Assembly (NCBI GenBank): GCA_947503965.1
Contig: CANNFU010000002.1
Location: forward strand, 434,001-498,000
Origin: an uncultured Paracoccaceae bacterium
GTDB lineage: Bacteria > Pseudomonadota > Alphaproteobacteria > Rhodobacterales > Rhodobacteraceae
Direction of reading: 5' to 3'
DNA length: 64,000 nucleotides
Shown here in pieces: positions 26,594 to 36,473 of this stretch (its first letter is position 1; the number at the start of each line of letters is the position of its first letter). A program made the translations under genes and the position numbers. The notes below the pieces were generated by a model, which was not told the origin of the DNA, searched no databases, and saw only the letters and a list, made by a program, of their open reading frames with translations.

Positions 26594-27091
26594 TCACGCC
26601 TGCCCGGCCCATTGACGCTGCGACCGAATGAACCCGATCGCAAACAGCATGGCCCCCAGCCCCAGAACCACCCAGCCCAAGCCCGGCTGATCGGGGAACA
26701 CCACCGCATTCAGCGTCCGCCCGGGCATGAAACTCAGCGTGCCCGCAATGCCAAGGGACTGCCAATATAGCGCGCGCATCGTCAGCTGATGCGTTTTCAC
26801 ATCGCCCCGGCAGATCGCCGTCACCCCCTGCCACAACCACCACAGCACCATGGCCGAGATGATGTGGATCGGCCCGAATGGCCCGATCAGCGCCAATGTG
26901 GTGCTGGGGATCAGGAAACTGCCAAAGGCCAGCAACAGCATCACACCAATCCAGACACGGCCCAACATCCGGTGCGCCCTGTCGCGGCGGCGGCGATACA
27001 GGGCAAAGGGTCCGATCAGAACCGCAAGCACAGCGCCCGCTACATGCAACTGAACGGCAATGCCTGCTTCTGCGAGGGGTGCAAATGTCAT
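26594..27091 (-). CDS. DUF2306 family membrane protein
   Basis: A 165-residue protein with four hydrophobic segments. DUF2306-like text includes LHVAGAVLAVLIGPFALYRRRRDRAHRMLGRVW, GPIHIISAMVLWWLW and KTHQLTMRALYWQSL, with conserved histidines spaced across helices. ATG 27091 is preceded by a good GGAGGAT ribosome site; the frame extends to 27193 without one. It is divergent from a membrane-bound LytTR regulator, with 91 bases between starts. The pairing suggests the regulator controls or senses through it. Function of the family is unknown; heme or quinone contact via the histidines is only a guess. Confidence 0.82.
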   Translation of the reverse strand: MTFAPLAEAGIAVQLHVAGAVLAVLIGPFALYRRRRDRAHRMLGRVWIGVMLLLAFGSFLIPSTTLALIGPFGPIHIISAMVLWWLWQGVTAICRGDVKTHQLTMRALYWQSLGIAGTLSFMPGRTLNAVVFPDQPGLGWVVLGLGAMLFAIGFIRSQRQWAGQA

Positions 27092-27182
27092 GATATCCTC
27101 CGTGGTTGGCAATCGCCGGATGCGATGGCATCCTTGCGCCAAAGCGCGCAAGCACACATACGCCAGCAACCCGAGGACCGCC

Positions 27183-27941
27183 GTGAACGACACCCGTCTG
27201 CATTCTGCGCTTCGTGAATGGCGGCGGCATGTGACGCATCCGGTGGCCCTGACCAGCCTTGCAGGCGTTGCGGCTGTGCTGACGCTTGTGGGCCCGTTCG
27301 GGACGGAAGCATTGCTGCGGTTCGGGCCACGGCTGCTCTACTGGCTGATCATCGTGAGCGCGACCTATATGATCGGGTTTCTGGCTGGCGAATTGCTCTG
27401 GCCGCGCCTGCGGCGGGTGCCCCGTATCGCTGGCGTTGGCATTGTCGGGGTCGCCGCGGGGATCGAGGCTATGCTGGCCATCTATGTGATCAATCTGGCT
27501 GCCTTTGGCCCCTGGCTTGACCCAGACGATATCGTGCCCTTTGCCGCGACTGTGATCGGGATTGCCGTGATCGTTACGATCGTGCTGCAAACAGCCGAGG
27601 CGCATCTGCAAGGCCCCGTCGCGCCGGTCCGGCCCGCCCTGCTTGACCGGTTGCCGCCGGACAAACGCGGCCCGCTGGTCGCGCTGTCGGTGGAAGATCA
27701 CTATGTGCGCGTCCGAACCACAAAGGGGGAAGAGATGCTGCTGATGCGCCTGTCTGACGCGATCCGCGAGGTCGGCACTGCGGGGCTTCAGGTGCACCGG
27801 TCGCACTGGGTCGCCACCGATCAGGTGAAATCCGCCATCCGGCAGGGTGACAGGGCCGTCCTGCAGATGCGCCATGGGGGTGACATTCCCGTCAGCCGCC
27901 GCCATATCAGCGCGATCAAGGAGGCGGGGTTGCTCGTATAA
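27183..27941 (+). CDS. Membrane-bound LytTR-domain transcriptional regulator
   Basis: A 252-residue protein starting at GTG 27183 behind a GAGGA site. Four hydrophobic segments lie between residues 20 and 140, and a LytTR DNA-binding domain covers about residues 160-245 ([48 protein letters not shown]). Membrane-tethered LytTR proteins act as one-component regulators, frequently of an adjacent membrane protein gene, here DUF2306. The next gene, lipB, starts six bases later and may be read from the same transcript. Confidence 0.87.
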   Translation: MNDTRLHSALREWRRHVTHPVALTSLAGVAAVLTLVGPFGTEALLRFGPRLLYWLIIVSATYMIGFLAGELLWPRLRRVPRIAGVGIVGVAAGIEAMLAIYVINLAAFGPWLDPDDIVPFAATVIGIAVIVTIVLQTAEAHLQGPVAPVRPALLDRLPPDKRGPLVALSVEDHYVRVRTTKGEEMLLMRLSDAIREVGTAGLQVHRSHWVATDQVKSAIRQGDRAVLQMRHGGDIPVSRRHISAIKEAGLLV

Positions 27942-27946
27942 TCGCC

Positions 27947-28591
27947 ATGGTGGAATGGATCATCTCGGACGGGCTGACCGCGTATGAGGACGCGCTGGCC
28001 TTCATGGAAACCCGTGTGGCGGGGATCATCGACGGGTCCGCCAATGAATGTATCTGGCTGCTGGAACACCCGCCGCTTTATACCGCCGGGACATCGGCCA
28101 AACACGCGGACCTGATCGATCCTGATCGCTTTCCCGTCTTTGATGCGCGACGTGGCGGGGAATACACGTATCACGGGCCGGGGCAACGGGTCGCTTATGT
28201 GATGCTGAATGTCGGACAACGCGGGCATGATGTTCGCGCCTTTGTCAAAGACCTTGAAAACTGGGTGATCGCGACGCTGGACACATTCAATGTCAAAGGT
28301 GAAATCCGCGAAGGGCGCGTCGGCGTCTGGGTCCAGCGCCCTGAAAAACCAGCACAGCCCGATGGCAGCCCCGCTGAAGACAAAATCGCAGCACTTGGCA
28401 TTCGCTTGCGCAAATGGGTGTCTTTTCATGGGCTTTCAATCAATGTCGATCCTGACCTGAGCCATTTCGACGGGATCGTACCCTGCGGGATCAGTGATCA
28501 CGGTGTGACATCACTGGTCGATCTGGGGTTGCCGGTGACGATGAATGATTTGGATGTGGCGCTGCGCCGGAGTTTTGAAACATGCATGTAG
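27947..28591 (+). CDS. lipB: Octanoyl-[acyl-carrier-protein]-protein octanoyltransferase
   Basis: A 214-residue LipB, which transfers octanoate from ACP to lipoyl domains, the first step of lipoate synthesis. The family motifs are [29 protein letters not shown] near residue 65 and [22 protein letters not shown] with the conserved lysine, then [12 protein letters not shown]. The catalytic cysteine is the one in VPCGI, near residue 180. It follows the LytTR gene by six bases. Confidence 0.96.
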   Translation: MVEWIISDGLTAYEDALAFMETRVAGIIDGSANECIWLLEHPPLYTAGTSAKHADLIDPDRFPVFDARRGGEYTYHGPGQRVAYVMLNVGQRGHDVRAFVKDLENWVIATLDTFNVKGEIREGRVGVWVQRPEKPAQPDGSPAEDKIAALGIRLRKWVSFHGLSINVDPDLSHFDGIVPCGISDHGVTSLVDLGLPVTMNDLDVALRRSFETCM

Positions 28592-28761
28592 GTCAGAGCT
28601 TTGCGCGCCTTTCTCCGACGGGCCATCGAATGTCAGCGGTGTTGAACCCCGGCAGCCATTAGCCAACACATTTTCCTCCGCTGCGCGCTGTTCAGCGCCG
28701 GTTATTTGGTGAAATGGACCATCGATAACTGCCTATTTGAGTATCGACGTACATTCCATCG

Positions 28762-29712
28762 CTACCTTTCGGTCGCAAAATCAGAATTTGATAGCGCCGC
28801 CTCAGAGATAAGCCACTGGCGGAACTGTTCTGTCTCGGTTCGTCGTTGCGCCTTTGGCAAAGTGACGACGTAGTAGTGCAAGTCCGACGTAACAGTTTCA
28901 GTGAAACATCTTTTTAGCTTTCCGCTCGCCAGTTCATCAGCCACCAGCGACGTGCGCACAAGGGCAAAGCCTTCGCTTCGTTTGCACGCAGCGATCATGT
29001 CAGGAAAGGCATCGAATACGGGGCCGTAATCCAGTTCAGATTGCTTCCCTTTCTCTTCAACCTCATAAAGCGCACTACCAAACAATTGTTGAAGCCAGCG
29101 CTCCCAATCAAGAACCGTATGACGAGCGCCTGCATATTGCAGCAACGGTGCAGCCCATAATGCGTTCTGTTTCGGCAAAGACCGGGCCAGTTCAGGTGAG
29201 CAGACAGCAAACTCTTCTTCAACACCAAGTCGTGTCGCGGACAGAGACTCATCTCCTGGACCAAGCCATATGGCCACATCGACATCGCCTGATTTGATGT
29301 CGGCCCGCCGATATTCGAGGATCATGTTCACACTGATCGCTGGAAACAGTTTGCAAAACGTCTCAAGGCGCGGCGCCAACCACTGTGCACAGAATTCGGG
29401 TGTCGCTGACACGACAAGTCGTTCTGATGCCTCAAGGGCCTGCGCCTCTTTAAATGCATCCCAAATGGTCGTTAGTCCGCTTTCAACTGCTGGGAGCAAA
29501 GCCCTCCCTACCGAAGTCAGCTCTATGTTTGGTCGATTTCGAACGAGCACTGCAGCCCCAATATGGGTTTCCAACTGCGCGATCTGATGGCTGATGGCGG
29601 TTTGCGTGAGGCCAAGCGCTTGCGCTGCACGCGTGAAGTTACGGAGTTGAGCGACAGCAAGGAAAGCGCGAAGGCATTGAAGAGGCGGCATCGCAATCGC
29701 TGGAACAATCAT
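28762..29712 (-). CDS. LysR-family transcriptional regulator (GcvA-like)
   Basis: A 316-residue LysR protein. The helix-turn-helix is at about residues 20-65 (FLAVAQLRNFTRAAQALGLTQTAISHQIAQLE), followed by a periplasmic-binding-like effector domain. PPLQCLRAFLAVA and the LTSVGRALLPAV boundary resemble GcvA/AmpR-type members. ATG 29712 has GAAGGAAA upstream and is preferred over an internal ATG at 29691. The gene is visibly poorer in GC than its surroundings. It is divergent from a very small ORF whose start region overlaps its own; no other target is obvious. Confidence 0.9.
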   Translation of the reverse strand: MIVPAIAMPPLQCLRAFLAVAQLRNFTRAAQALGLTQTAISHQIAQLETHIGAAVLVRNRPNIELTSVGRALLPAVESGLTTIWDAFKEAQALEASERLVVSATPEFCAQWLAPRLETFCKLFPAISVNMILEYRRADIKSGDVDVAIWLGPGDESLSATRLGVEEEFAVCSPELARSLPKQNALWAAPLLQYAGARHTVLDWERWLQQLFGSALYEVEEKGKQSELDYGPVFDAFPDMIAACKRSEGFALVRTSLVADELASGKLKRCFTETVTSDLHYYVVTLPKAQRRTETEQFRQWLISEAALSNSDFATER

Positions 29713-29782
29713 GAATTTCCTTCATGCAACATGTGCTGATGTTTCATTTCCATTGGCCATTTTTATATGCGCTTTTGCTGGT

Positions 29783-29941
29783 ATGTCCAAACTCCAACTA
29801 CTTTATCGCTTCATGAAAAAAATTGCTGCCCTTGCGCAGCGAAGGCCTGCCAACATACCACCACCGGAAAACGACGCACTTCGACGAGATATCGGTCTGC
29901 CCGAAAAAACCCACAAAACGCCGGATTGGTGGGAGCTTTGA
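29783..29941 (+). CDS. Small DUF1127-like protein
   Basis: A 52-residue ORF ending in NDALRRDIGLPE followed by a Trp-rich tail (PDWWEL). This resembles DUF1127 small proteins, whose core is ..D.LL.DIGL. N-terminal basic residues (LLYRFMKKIAALAQRR) match the family's RNA-binding-like helix. The start is uncertain: ATGs at 29711, 29783 and 29813 are all in frame and none has a clear ribosome site. It is divergent from the LysR gene, within the same GC-poor patch. DUF1127 proteins of alphaproteobacteria have been linked to RNA turnover and phosphate or carbon metabolism; membership here is tentative. Confidence 0.5.
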   Translation: MSKLQLLYRFMKKIAALAQRRPANIPPPENDALRRDIGLPEKTHKTPDWWEL

Positions 29942-30022
29942 AGCCTTTGCCAACAATCTTTTCCAACTGTTTGAGGCTGGTCCGTCTCTGGTCATGGTGC
30001 AACCATCCCACCGCCAACCACT

Positions 30023-30664
30023 TTAACCGGCTTTCTTGCGCCGCTTGGAAAATGTCACATTGAACGCAACCGTCACCCGCTCTGCGTCCGTTTCATTGGG
30101 ATAAACCCAATGGGTCAGATAGGACGGGAACAGCACGATCTCGCCTGCGCGCGGCCTGATCTTGCGTTTGGGTCGAAACGCCTTGGCGCGAAAAAGCCGC
30201 CAGTTGGGCAGGTCGGATCGTGGGTCCAGAAATTCGATCATCCCGGAATTCCCCTCGGCCACATCGGGTTGGTTCACGTAATAGACCCCGGACCAATGCG
30301 CGCCCGGATGCGTATGCGGTGCGTTGAAGCCGCCGCGCGGATTGGCGTTCATCCAGCCCGAGATTTTCATCTCAAGATCGTCGGGATCAACCTTGTCGGT
30401 CACCCGGCGCGTGATTTCCTTGACGGATTCGATTGCAACCGCCCGAAGCCGTTGAATACATGGCGTTTCCAGATCAAGGAAATTCAGATCGGAATGCCAG
30501 CCACCCCGGTTTGATTTCTGCACCCCTTCGCTTTCGGCCCGCAGCCGCGCACATTCGGCCAGCAATTCAGCATCCAGCGTTTCATGATCGGCCACGTCAA
30601 ACCGGGCCAGCGGCGTGCCAAACAGCGTTTCGGAAGAGGCTTTATCGAACATATCCATTGTCAT
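30023..30664 (-). CDS. 2-oxoglutarate/Fe(II)-dependent oxygenase-like protein (TIGR02466 type)
   Basis: A 213-residue protein with a double-stranded beta-helix iron site. H and D/H ligands lie in [17 protein letters not shown] near residue 120. The distal histidine is in [18 protein letters not shown] near residue 185, and the arginine in ERVTVAFNV should bind 2-oxoglutarate. [14 protein letters not shown] at the N-terminus matches the TIGR02466 family of putative hydroxylases. The substrate is unknown. The start overlaps the stop of the carboxylate-amine ligase (ATGA), so the two are produced together and may act on the same peptide or amino acid. Confidence 0.82.
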   Translation of the reverse strand: MTMDMFDKASSETLFGTPLARFDVADHETLDAELLAECARLRAESEGVQKSNRGGWHSDLNFLDLETPCIQRLRAVAIESVKEITRRVTDKVDPDDLEMKISGWMNANPRGGFNAPHTHPGAHWSGVYYVNQPDVAEGNSGMIEFLDPRSDLPNWRLFRAKAFRPKRKIRPRAGEIVLFPSYLTHWVYPNETDAERVTVAFNVTFSKRRKKAG

Positions 30665-31794
30665 AGATCCGCATGAAAATCCGCGACAAGCGCCGCCACG
30701 ACGGCCGCCATCGCTTCGGTTTGAGAGGCGCCACTGTCCAGCGCCGCATCACGTGTTTTTCGCTGATGATCAGCGCTGGTGCCATCCTCGACGATCTGGC
30801 GTGCGGCGGCGACCTCTTTTTCGCAATCAAGGGCTGCGGCATCCTCCGCGATCAGGTCGAGGATTTCATCAACCGCCTGTGCGAACGGGATCAAGGCTTT
30901 CCGTCCAAAATCAATCTGCCCTTCAGAAACGCCATAGCGCTGCGCACGCCAGCGATTTTCACCGATCATGAAATTCTCGACCAAGGGCCAGCCGTCGCCC
31001 TCTTTGGTCTTGCGCCACAGCATCCGGGTCAGGCATTGCGTCAACGCTGCAAGCGTCAGCGTGACCTCCATGCGCGGTGTGACATCGCAGATGCGCGATT
31101 CAATGGTCGGGAATTTTGACGACGGGCGCAGGTCCCACCAGATCTTTGAGGCATCTTCGATCAGACCCAGTGAAACGAGGGTATCAACGGTTGACGAAAA
31201 CTCATCCCAACTGTCCATGCGCGGCGGCAACCCCGTGCGCGGCAGGTTGTCAAACACCGTCAGACGATAGCTTTTCAGGCCTGTATCATCACCCTGCCAG
31301 AACGGCGATGAGGTCGACAGCGCATGCAGATGCGGCAGGAAATATTTCAGCTGATTGACCAGTGTGATCCGCATGTCCTCATCCGGGATGCCCACATGGA
31401 CATGCATCCCGCAGATCAGCATGCGGCGGGCCACACCGGCCAGATCACGGCGCAGCTGGTCATAGCGCTCCTTGTCCGTGTGGTGCTGATCCTTCCAATC
31501 CGCAAAGGGATGGCACGAGGCAGCAATCGGGGCGAGCCCGAATTCACCCGCATGACGGGCGACGGTCCGGCGCAGGTGCCCCAGATCCGCGCGTGCCTCT
31601 GCGATGGTGTGGCAGATACCGGTGCCGATTTCGATCTGACATTGCAGGAATTCCGGGCTGACCTTGCCTTCCAGATCGGCTTTGCAGGCCGCGATCAGGG
31701 CATCGGGGGCTTGGGCAAGCCGTCCGGTATCCTGATCGACAAGCAGGTATTCCTCTTCGATCCCGATAGTGAATGGTGGTGTATCGCTTGCCAT
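30661..31794 (-). CDS. Carboxylate-amine ligase (YbdK/GCS2 family)
   Basis: A 377-residue member of the glutamate-cysteine ligase type 2 family. It begins [19 protein letters not shown], has [14 protein letters not shown] near residue 55, CGMHVHVGI near residue 125 and the C-terminal [16 protein letters not shown]. coli YbdK has weak glutamate-cysteine ligase activity, but the natural product of most members is unknown. The 2OG oxygenase encoded by the next, overlapping gene could modify the amide or peptide made here. Upstream lies a divergent-free 85-base gap. Confidence 0.9.
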   Translation of the reverse strand: MASDTPPFTIGIEEEYLLVDQDTGRLAQAPDALIAACKADLEGKVSPEFLQCQIEIGTGICHTIAEARADLGHLRRTVARHAGEFGLAPIAASCHPFADWKDQHHTDKERYDQLRRDLAGVARRMLICGMHVHVGIPDEDMRITLVNQLKYFLPHLHALSTSSPFWQGDDTGLKSYRLTVFDNLPRTGLPPRMDSWDEFSSTVDTLVSLGLIEDASKIWWDLRPSSKFPTIESRICDVTPRMEVTLTLAALTQCLTRMLWRKTKEGDGWPLVENFMIGENRWRAQRYGVSEGQIDFGRKALIPFAQAVDEILDLIAEDAAALDCEKEVAAARQIVEDGTSADHQRKTRDAALDSGASQTEAMAAVVAALVADFHADL

Positions 31795-31879
31795 TGAACC
31801 CCTTCCCGTTGATCTAACTTAGCGAGGATCATGCCACAGGGCGATAAGTTGATCACATGCGCCGTATCCAAACATATGG

Positions 31880-32512
31880 TTACGGTACCCGGACCGCTGC
31901 ACGCGAGACCACCCAAAAAGACACCAGTGCGCCGCCCCCCGCCAGCGCAAGCAACCCCGCGAAAACGGTCATTTGTCCACCAGTGAATAACCACAGCCCC
32001 TGCAACGTCATCAATGCAGCGGCGACAGGCAGCAACCATCCCACCTGTCGGTTACGCCGAAACAACCTTGCTATGGCAACCAATGCCAGAAGCGACGGAA
32101 GCACTTGCAGCGCCACAAAAGTGGCCTCTGCCACATTACCACTACTGCGCATCATGTTGATGATCAGCGCCAGACCAACAATGGCAAGGCCTGCGAACAC
32201 GCATATTGCCATGACACCGGCGATGACCAGCAGTGCGTTCAGGAAAGCGGCCCGCGACCATCTGAAAAAGACGAACAGACCCAACGCGACCCCCACAAGC
32301 CCCGCCAGACAGGCCGCGTCGCGCAGCATGGTCCGCACCGGGTGCAGCGTGCTGTAGTAGAAATCGCGATTGCTGGAAAACCCGACATTGTCGGAAATGG
32401 CCGTCATCTGCATATGTGTCAGGGTAAACGCAACCATCAACACGGCGATCCAATAGCAGACCCAGAATAGACGCGGGACATCGCGGACCGTCGCAGTGTT
32501 TGTATCGCTCAT
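31880..32512 (-). CDS. Hypothetical membrane protein
   Basis: A 210-residue protein that I do not recognise. It has six or so hydrophobic segments (LFWVCYWIAVLMVAFTL, AACLAGLVGVALGLFVFF, NALLVIAGVMAICVFAGLAIVGLAL, VLPSLLALVAIA, GWLLPVAAALMTLQGLWLF, VFAGLLALAGGGALVSFWV). ATG 32512 is preferred to a longer frame (to 32584) whose extra residues look like untranslated sequence. It is divergent from ctaD with about 230 bases between, a spacer that should hold both promoters. Confidence 0.6.
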   Translation of the reverse strand: MSDTNTATVRDVPRLFWVCYWIAVLMVAFTLTHMQMTAISDNVGFSSNRDFYYSTLHPVRTMLRDAACLAGLVGVALGLFVFFRWSRAAFLNALLVIAGVMAICVFAGLAIVGLALIINMMRSSGNVAEATFVALQVLPSLLALVAIARLFRRNRQVGWLLPVAAALMTLQGLWLFTGGQMTVFAGLLALAGGGALVSFWVVSRAAVRVP

Positions 32513-32744
32513 GGCGCAGGTTTCTCTTTCGTTTTCATCGCGCGGCCGACATGTCGTGTGCAAAAAGTTCAAGACGCGGGGCAAGATCGTTCAAGACAGT
32601 CGCCCCCCCTGCGCCAAATTAACCCACGCAAAGCCATGCATCCTTTATTGCTCCTTTAAGCGCAACACTTTAGAACCGCCTCAAATAAGCGCCGGACGCT
32701 GAATCGGTGCCGTTACGATGTAGCCAATACGAGGAGAGCCAAAA

Positions 32745-34418
32745 ATGGCAGATGCAGCCATCCACGGCGACGCACATGAAGACGAGCGCGGATTTTTCAC
32801 CCGCTGGTTTATGTCGACAAATCATAAGGATATCGGGATCCTGTACCTGTTCACCGCAGGTATCCTAGGGTTTATTTCCGTCGCTTTCACCGTCTATATG
32901 CGGCTGGAACTGATGAACCCCGGCGTCCAGTACATGTGCCTTGAGGGCGCGCGCCTGTTCGCAGATTCGTCCGCCCCCTGTACGCCGAATGGCCACCTTT
33001 GGAACGTGCTGATCACCTATCACGGCGTTCTGATGATGTTCTTCGTTGTGATCCCGGCGCTGTTCGGTGGCTTTGGCAACTACTTCATGCCATTGCAGAT
33101 CGGCGCGCCTGACATGGCGTTCCCACGCCTGAACAACCTGTCTTACTGGATGTTTGTGGCCGGTGCATCGCTGGGCGTGGCATCAATGCTGTCGCCGGGC
33201 GGTAATGGTCAGCTTGGCTCTGGCGTGGGCTGGGTGCTGTATCCGCCGCTCTCCACGTCCGAAGGTGGGATGTCGATGGACCTTGCGATCTTTGCGGTGC
33301 ACCTCTCCGGTGCCTCCTCGATCCTGGGTGCGATCAACATGATCACCACCTTCCTGAATATGCGCGCACCGGGCATGACATTGCATAAGGTGCCGCTGTT
33401 TGCATGGTCGATCTTTGTCACCGCATGGCTGATCCTTCTCGCTCTGCCAGTGTTGGCCGGTGCGATCACCATGTTGCTAATGGACCGCAACTTTGGCTTT
33501 GGCTTCTTCCAGCCGGAACAGGGCGGCGACCCGATCCTGTACCAGCATATCCTGTGGTTCTTTGGCCATCCCGAAGTGTACATCATCATCATCCCCGGCT
33601 TCGGCATTATAAGCCACGTGATCGCCACGTTCAGCCGCAAGCCCATCTTTGGCTACCTGCCGATGGTCTATGCGATGGTGGCGATTGGTGTTCTGGGCTT
33701 CGTCGTCTGGGCGCACCACATGTATACGGTCGGTATGTCCCTGACCCAGCAGTCTTACTTCATGCTGGCAACGATGGTCATCGCCGTACCGACAGGGGTC
33801 AAAATCTTTAGCTGGATCGCCACGATGTGGGGTGGATCGGTTGAGTTCAAGACACCTATGCTTTGGGCGTTTGGCTTCCTGTTCCTGTTCACGGTGGGTG
33901 GTGTGACCGGTATCGTGCTGTCACAGGCCGGTGTGGACCGTGTGTATCACGACACCTATTACGTGGTCGCGCACTTCCATTATGTGATGAGCCTGGGTGC
34001 GGTATTCGCCATCTTCGCAGGGATCTATTTCTACCTGCCGAAAATGTCGGGCCGGATGTATCCTGAATGGGCGGGCAAGCTGCACTTCTGGGCGATGTTT
34101 ATCGGGGCCAACCTGACATTCTTCCCCCAGCACTTCCTGGGCCGTCAGGGCATGCCACGCCGCTACATCGATTATCCTGAGGCATTCGCCTACTGGAACT
34201 ATGTATCGAGCTGGGGTGCGTTCCTGTCCTTTGCATCATTCCTGTTCTTTATCGGTGTGCTGGTCTGGACCCTTGGCTGGGGCCGCCGGGTCACCGAAAA
34301 CAACCCGTGGAACGAATATGCCGACACGCTGGAATGGACACTGCCATCCCCGCCGCCAGAGCATACGTTCGAAACACTGCCAAAGCGGGAAGACTGGGAC
34401 AAGCAGCACGCGCATTAG
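32745..34418 (+). CDS. ctaD: Cytochrome c oxidase subunit I (aa3 type)
   Basis: A 557-residue, twelve-helix catalytic subunit of the aa3-type terminal oxidase. Diagnostic residues are visible: [15 protein letters not shown], the heme a histidine in [16 protein letters not shown], and [13 protein letters not shown] with the cross-linked His-Tyr pair. HHMYTVGM supplies CuB ligands, and [14 protein letters not shown] carries heme a3 and heme a ligands. A GAGGAGAG ribosome site precedes the ATG. A strong terminator follows. The other cox genes are not in the window, so it is a stand-alone ctaD, a common arrangement in Rhodobacterales. Confidence 0.97.
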   Translation: MADAAIHGDAHEDERGFFTRWFMSTNHKDIGILYLFTAGILGFISVAFTVYMRLELMNPGVQYMCLEGARLFADSSAPCTPNGHLWNVLITYHGVLMMFFVVIPALFGGFGNYFMPLQIGAPDMAFPRLNNLSYWMFVAGASLGVASMLSPGGNGQLGSGVGWVLYPPLSTSEGGMSMDLAIFAVHLSGASSILGAINMITTFLNMRAPGMTLHKVPLFAWSIFVTAWLILLALPVLAGAITMLLMDRNFGFGFFQPEQGGDPILYQHILWFFGHPEVYIIIIPGFGIISHVIATFSRKPIFGYLPMVYAMVAIGVLGFVVWAHHMYTVGMSLTQQSYFMLATMVIAVPTGVKIFSWIATMWGGSVEFKTPMLWAFGFLFLFTVGGVTGIVLSQAGVDRVYHDTYYVVAHFHYVMSLGAVFAIFAGIYFYLPKMSGRMYPEWAGKLHFWAMFIGANLTFFPQHFLGRQGMPRRYIDYPEAFAYWNYVSSWGAFLSFASFLFFIGVLVWTLGWGRRVTENNPWNEYADTLEWTLPSPPPEHTFETLPKREDWDKQHAH

Positions 34419-34443
34419 GCGCGCGCCAGCTAAAAACAAAAAG

Positions 34444-34469
34444 GCCCGCATTGTATGCGGGCTTTTTTT
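34444..34469 (+). terminator. Rho-independent terminator of ctaD
   Basis: GCCCGCAT, loop TGT, ATGCGGGC, then seven T. A textbook hairpin about 25 bases after the ctaD stop and before the converging NDH-2 gene. Confidence 0.9.
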
Positions 34470-34526
34470 GTTGCTCAAACCGTGCAAGCTGAGTGCTGGC
34501 GGGTTGCCTTAAAAATACAGCAAAAA

Positions 34527-35819
34527 TCAGTTTTCTGGGGTTGCTTTGGCTGGACTTGTCGTCGGCTTGGCGACGCCGGTGATCAGCCGTGCGCCTTTGG
34601 AATAGGTCAGATACGACCAGAACCAGCTGAGCGCCACAATCACCGGCTGTCGGACGCCGATCAGAAAATAGATGTGCGCGATCCCCCACAGCCACCAGGG
34701 AATAAATCCCGAGAGTCTGATCCGGCCAAAATCGATCACCGCAGCATGTCGGCCAATCGTGGCCAGATTGCCCGCATGGCGATACCTGAATATCCGCGCA
34801 TCTTTTCGGCCTGCCACACGGTCCGCGATCAACCGGGCAACAAAGGCACCTTCCTGCTTTGCCGCAGGCGCGATGCCGGGCACATCCAACCCGTCTTTCC
34901 AGGGCACCTTGGCCGCATCGCCGATGACAAACACATCAGGCTGACCTGGCACCGACAGGTCAGAGGCCACCGCAACCCGTCCGATGCGGTCGGTTTCAAC
35001 ATCTAACCAATCATGAAGGTGTTTCACAGCCACCCCGGCGCCCCAAACGACCGTCGCTGTTGGCAGAAACCCGTTGCTGGATGTCACGCCTGCTGCGGTA
35101 ATGTCCTCGACCTGAACGCCGGTCCAGACCTCGACACCCAGCTTTTCAAGCGAGGCGTGAGCCTTGGCAGACAGATCGGGCGGAAAAGGCGCCAGCACGC
35201 GATCACCAGCTTCGATCAGAATGATCCGCGCATCCGTCGATTTGATCCGCCGAAAGTCGCGCGCAAGCGTGAAATGCGCCAGCTCGGCAATGGCGCCCGC
35301 CATCTCAACACCTGTGGGGCCACCCCCGACCACCACGAAAGTCAGTTCACGCGCCTGCGCCTCTGCGCTTTCGGCAAGCTCCGCACGTTCGAACGCCATC
35401 AGTACACGTCTGCGGATTTCGGTTGCGTCGACAAGCCGTTTCAGCCCGGGCGCGTGCGCCTCCCATTGATCGTTGCCGAAATAGGATTGGTGCGCGCCCG
35501 TGGCGACAATCAGGTAATCATAATCAATGCGCCTGTCGGCACTGATGACCTGCCGGGCGGTCAGGTCAACACCTTTCACCTCTGACAGTGTCACCGCGAC
35601 ATTGCGCTGCCGGGAAAAGATCGCCCGGATCGGCCAGGCGATATCGGCGGGCGAAAGATCAGCCGTGGCCACCTGATAAAGAAGCGGCTGAAACAGGTGA
35701 TAGTTGCGCCGATCCACAATCTCGATATCTACCGGCGCCCGCTTTAATGCCTTGGCTGCCGTCAAACCGCCAAACCCGGCACCGATGATGACGACCTTGG
35801 GACGGGATGACGCGGCCAT
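34527..35819 (-). CDS. Type II NADH dehydrogenase (NDH-2)
   Basis: A 430-residue FAD-dependent oxidoreductase. The first dinucleotide fold is KVVIIGAGFGGLTAAKAL, then NYHLFQPLLYQVATADLSPADIAWPIR, which is typical of NDH-2. The second fold, FVVVGGGPTGVEMAGAIAEL, binds NADH near residue 165, and the FAD-site VFVIGDAA lies near residue 295. A hydrophobic C-terminal region (WWLWGIAHIYFLIGVRQ) attaches it to the membrane. It passes electrons from NADH to quinone without pumping protons. It sits tail to tail with ctaD; the link to respiration is shared but not operonic. Confidence 0.92.
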   Translation of the reverse strand: MAASSRPKVVIIGAGFGGLTAAKALKRAPVDIEIVDRRNYHLFQPLLYQVATADLSPADIAWPIRAIFSRQRNVAVTLSEVKGVDLTARQVISADRRIDYDYLIVATGAHQSYFGNDQWEAHAPGLKRLVDATEIRRRVLMAFERAELAESAEAQARELTFVVVGGGPTGVEMAGAIAELAHFTLARDFRRIKSTDARIILIEAGDRVLAPFPPDLSAKAHASLEKLGVEVWTGVQVEDITAAGVTSSNGFLPTATVVWGAGVAVKHLHDWLDVETDRIGRVAVASDLSVPGQPDVFVIGDAAKVPWKDGLDVPGIAPAAKQEGAFVARLIADRVAGRKDARIFRYRHAGNLATIGRHAAVIDFGRIRLSGFIPWWLWGIAHIYFLIGVRQPVIVALSWFWSYLTYSKGARLITGVAKPTTSPAKATPEN

Positions 35820-35936
35820 GATGCTGCCTTTCGAGAATAATCGGCATACCTCTAGGCGAAAGATCGGGGTGGTTCAATCGCACCAAAAGACGCTGCGACA
35901 GCGACACACATTTGACCCGGACGCAAGATCGGATAG

Positions 35937-36434
35937 ATGCCCCATATGCCTTATGAATGGTCACCTGCACCGCCACATGATGCGCCTGATTGGCAGCTCA
36001 GCCTCTGGCCCTACCGATCGTTGCTCCGCAAGGATTTCGTGTTGTTCATCGGCGCGACCATAGCGCTTGTCACGCTACCCCTGATCACGGTGTTGGGCAC
36101 CGCCGTCCTGTGGGGCCTGCTGCCCTTTTTTGCAATGATGGTTGCTGGCCTGTGGTACGCGCTGAACGTCAGCTACAGGCGGGGAGAGGTGCTTGAAGAA
36201 CTGACCGTCAATGACACCACAGCCCACCTGACCCGCCATAACCCCAAAGGACCGACGCAGGAATGGGAGGCGAACCGCTATTGGGTGACAGTGCACTTAC
36301 ATCCAAAGGGCGGACCGGTGGAAAACTATATCACCCTGCGCGGCGGCGACCGCGAGGTGGAGATTGGCGCATTTCTGGATGCCGCAGAACGTTTGGCGCT
36401 TTACGACGATCTTAAACGCGCATTGCGGGTGTGA
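35937..36434 (+). CDS. DUF2244 family membrane protein
   Basis: A 165-residue protein. Two transmembrane segments lie around residues 35-75 (DFVLFIGATIALVTLPLI, VLWGLLPFFAMMVAGLWYAL). A beta-rich domain follows with EWEANRYWVTVHLHPKGGPVENYITLRGG..VEIGAFL, which is the DUF2244 signature. Members are common in alphaproteobacteria near cox or nth genes and have no known function. The start could also be an ATG at 35946. It is divergent from NDH-2 with a 117-base spacer. Confidence 0.87.
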   Translation: MPHMPYEWSPAPPHDAPDWQLSLWPYRSLLRKDFVLFIGATIALVTLPLITVLGTAVLWGLLPFFAMMVAGLWYALNVSYRRGEVLEELTVNDTTAHLTRHNPKGPTQEWEANRYWVTVHLHPKGGPVENYITLRGGDREVEIGAFLDAAERLALYDDLKRALRV

Positions 36435-36473
36435 CGGCAAGGCGGGACGGGTTTGAACCCACCCTGCGATGCC

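Noticed and set aside
26559..27905. A 448-codon minus-strand frame overlapping the LytTR and DUF2306 genes
   Set aside because: Low-complexity His/Arg/Gly text typical of a shadow frame in high-GC DNA; both overlapped genes have recognisable domains and ribosome sites.
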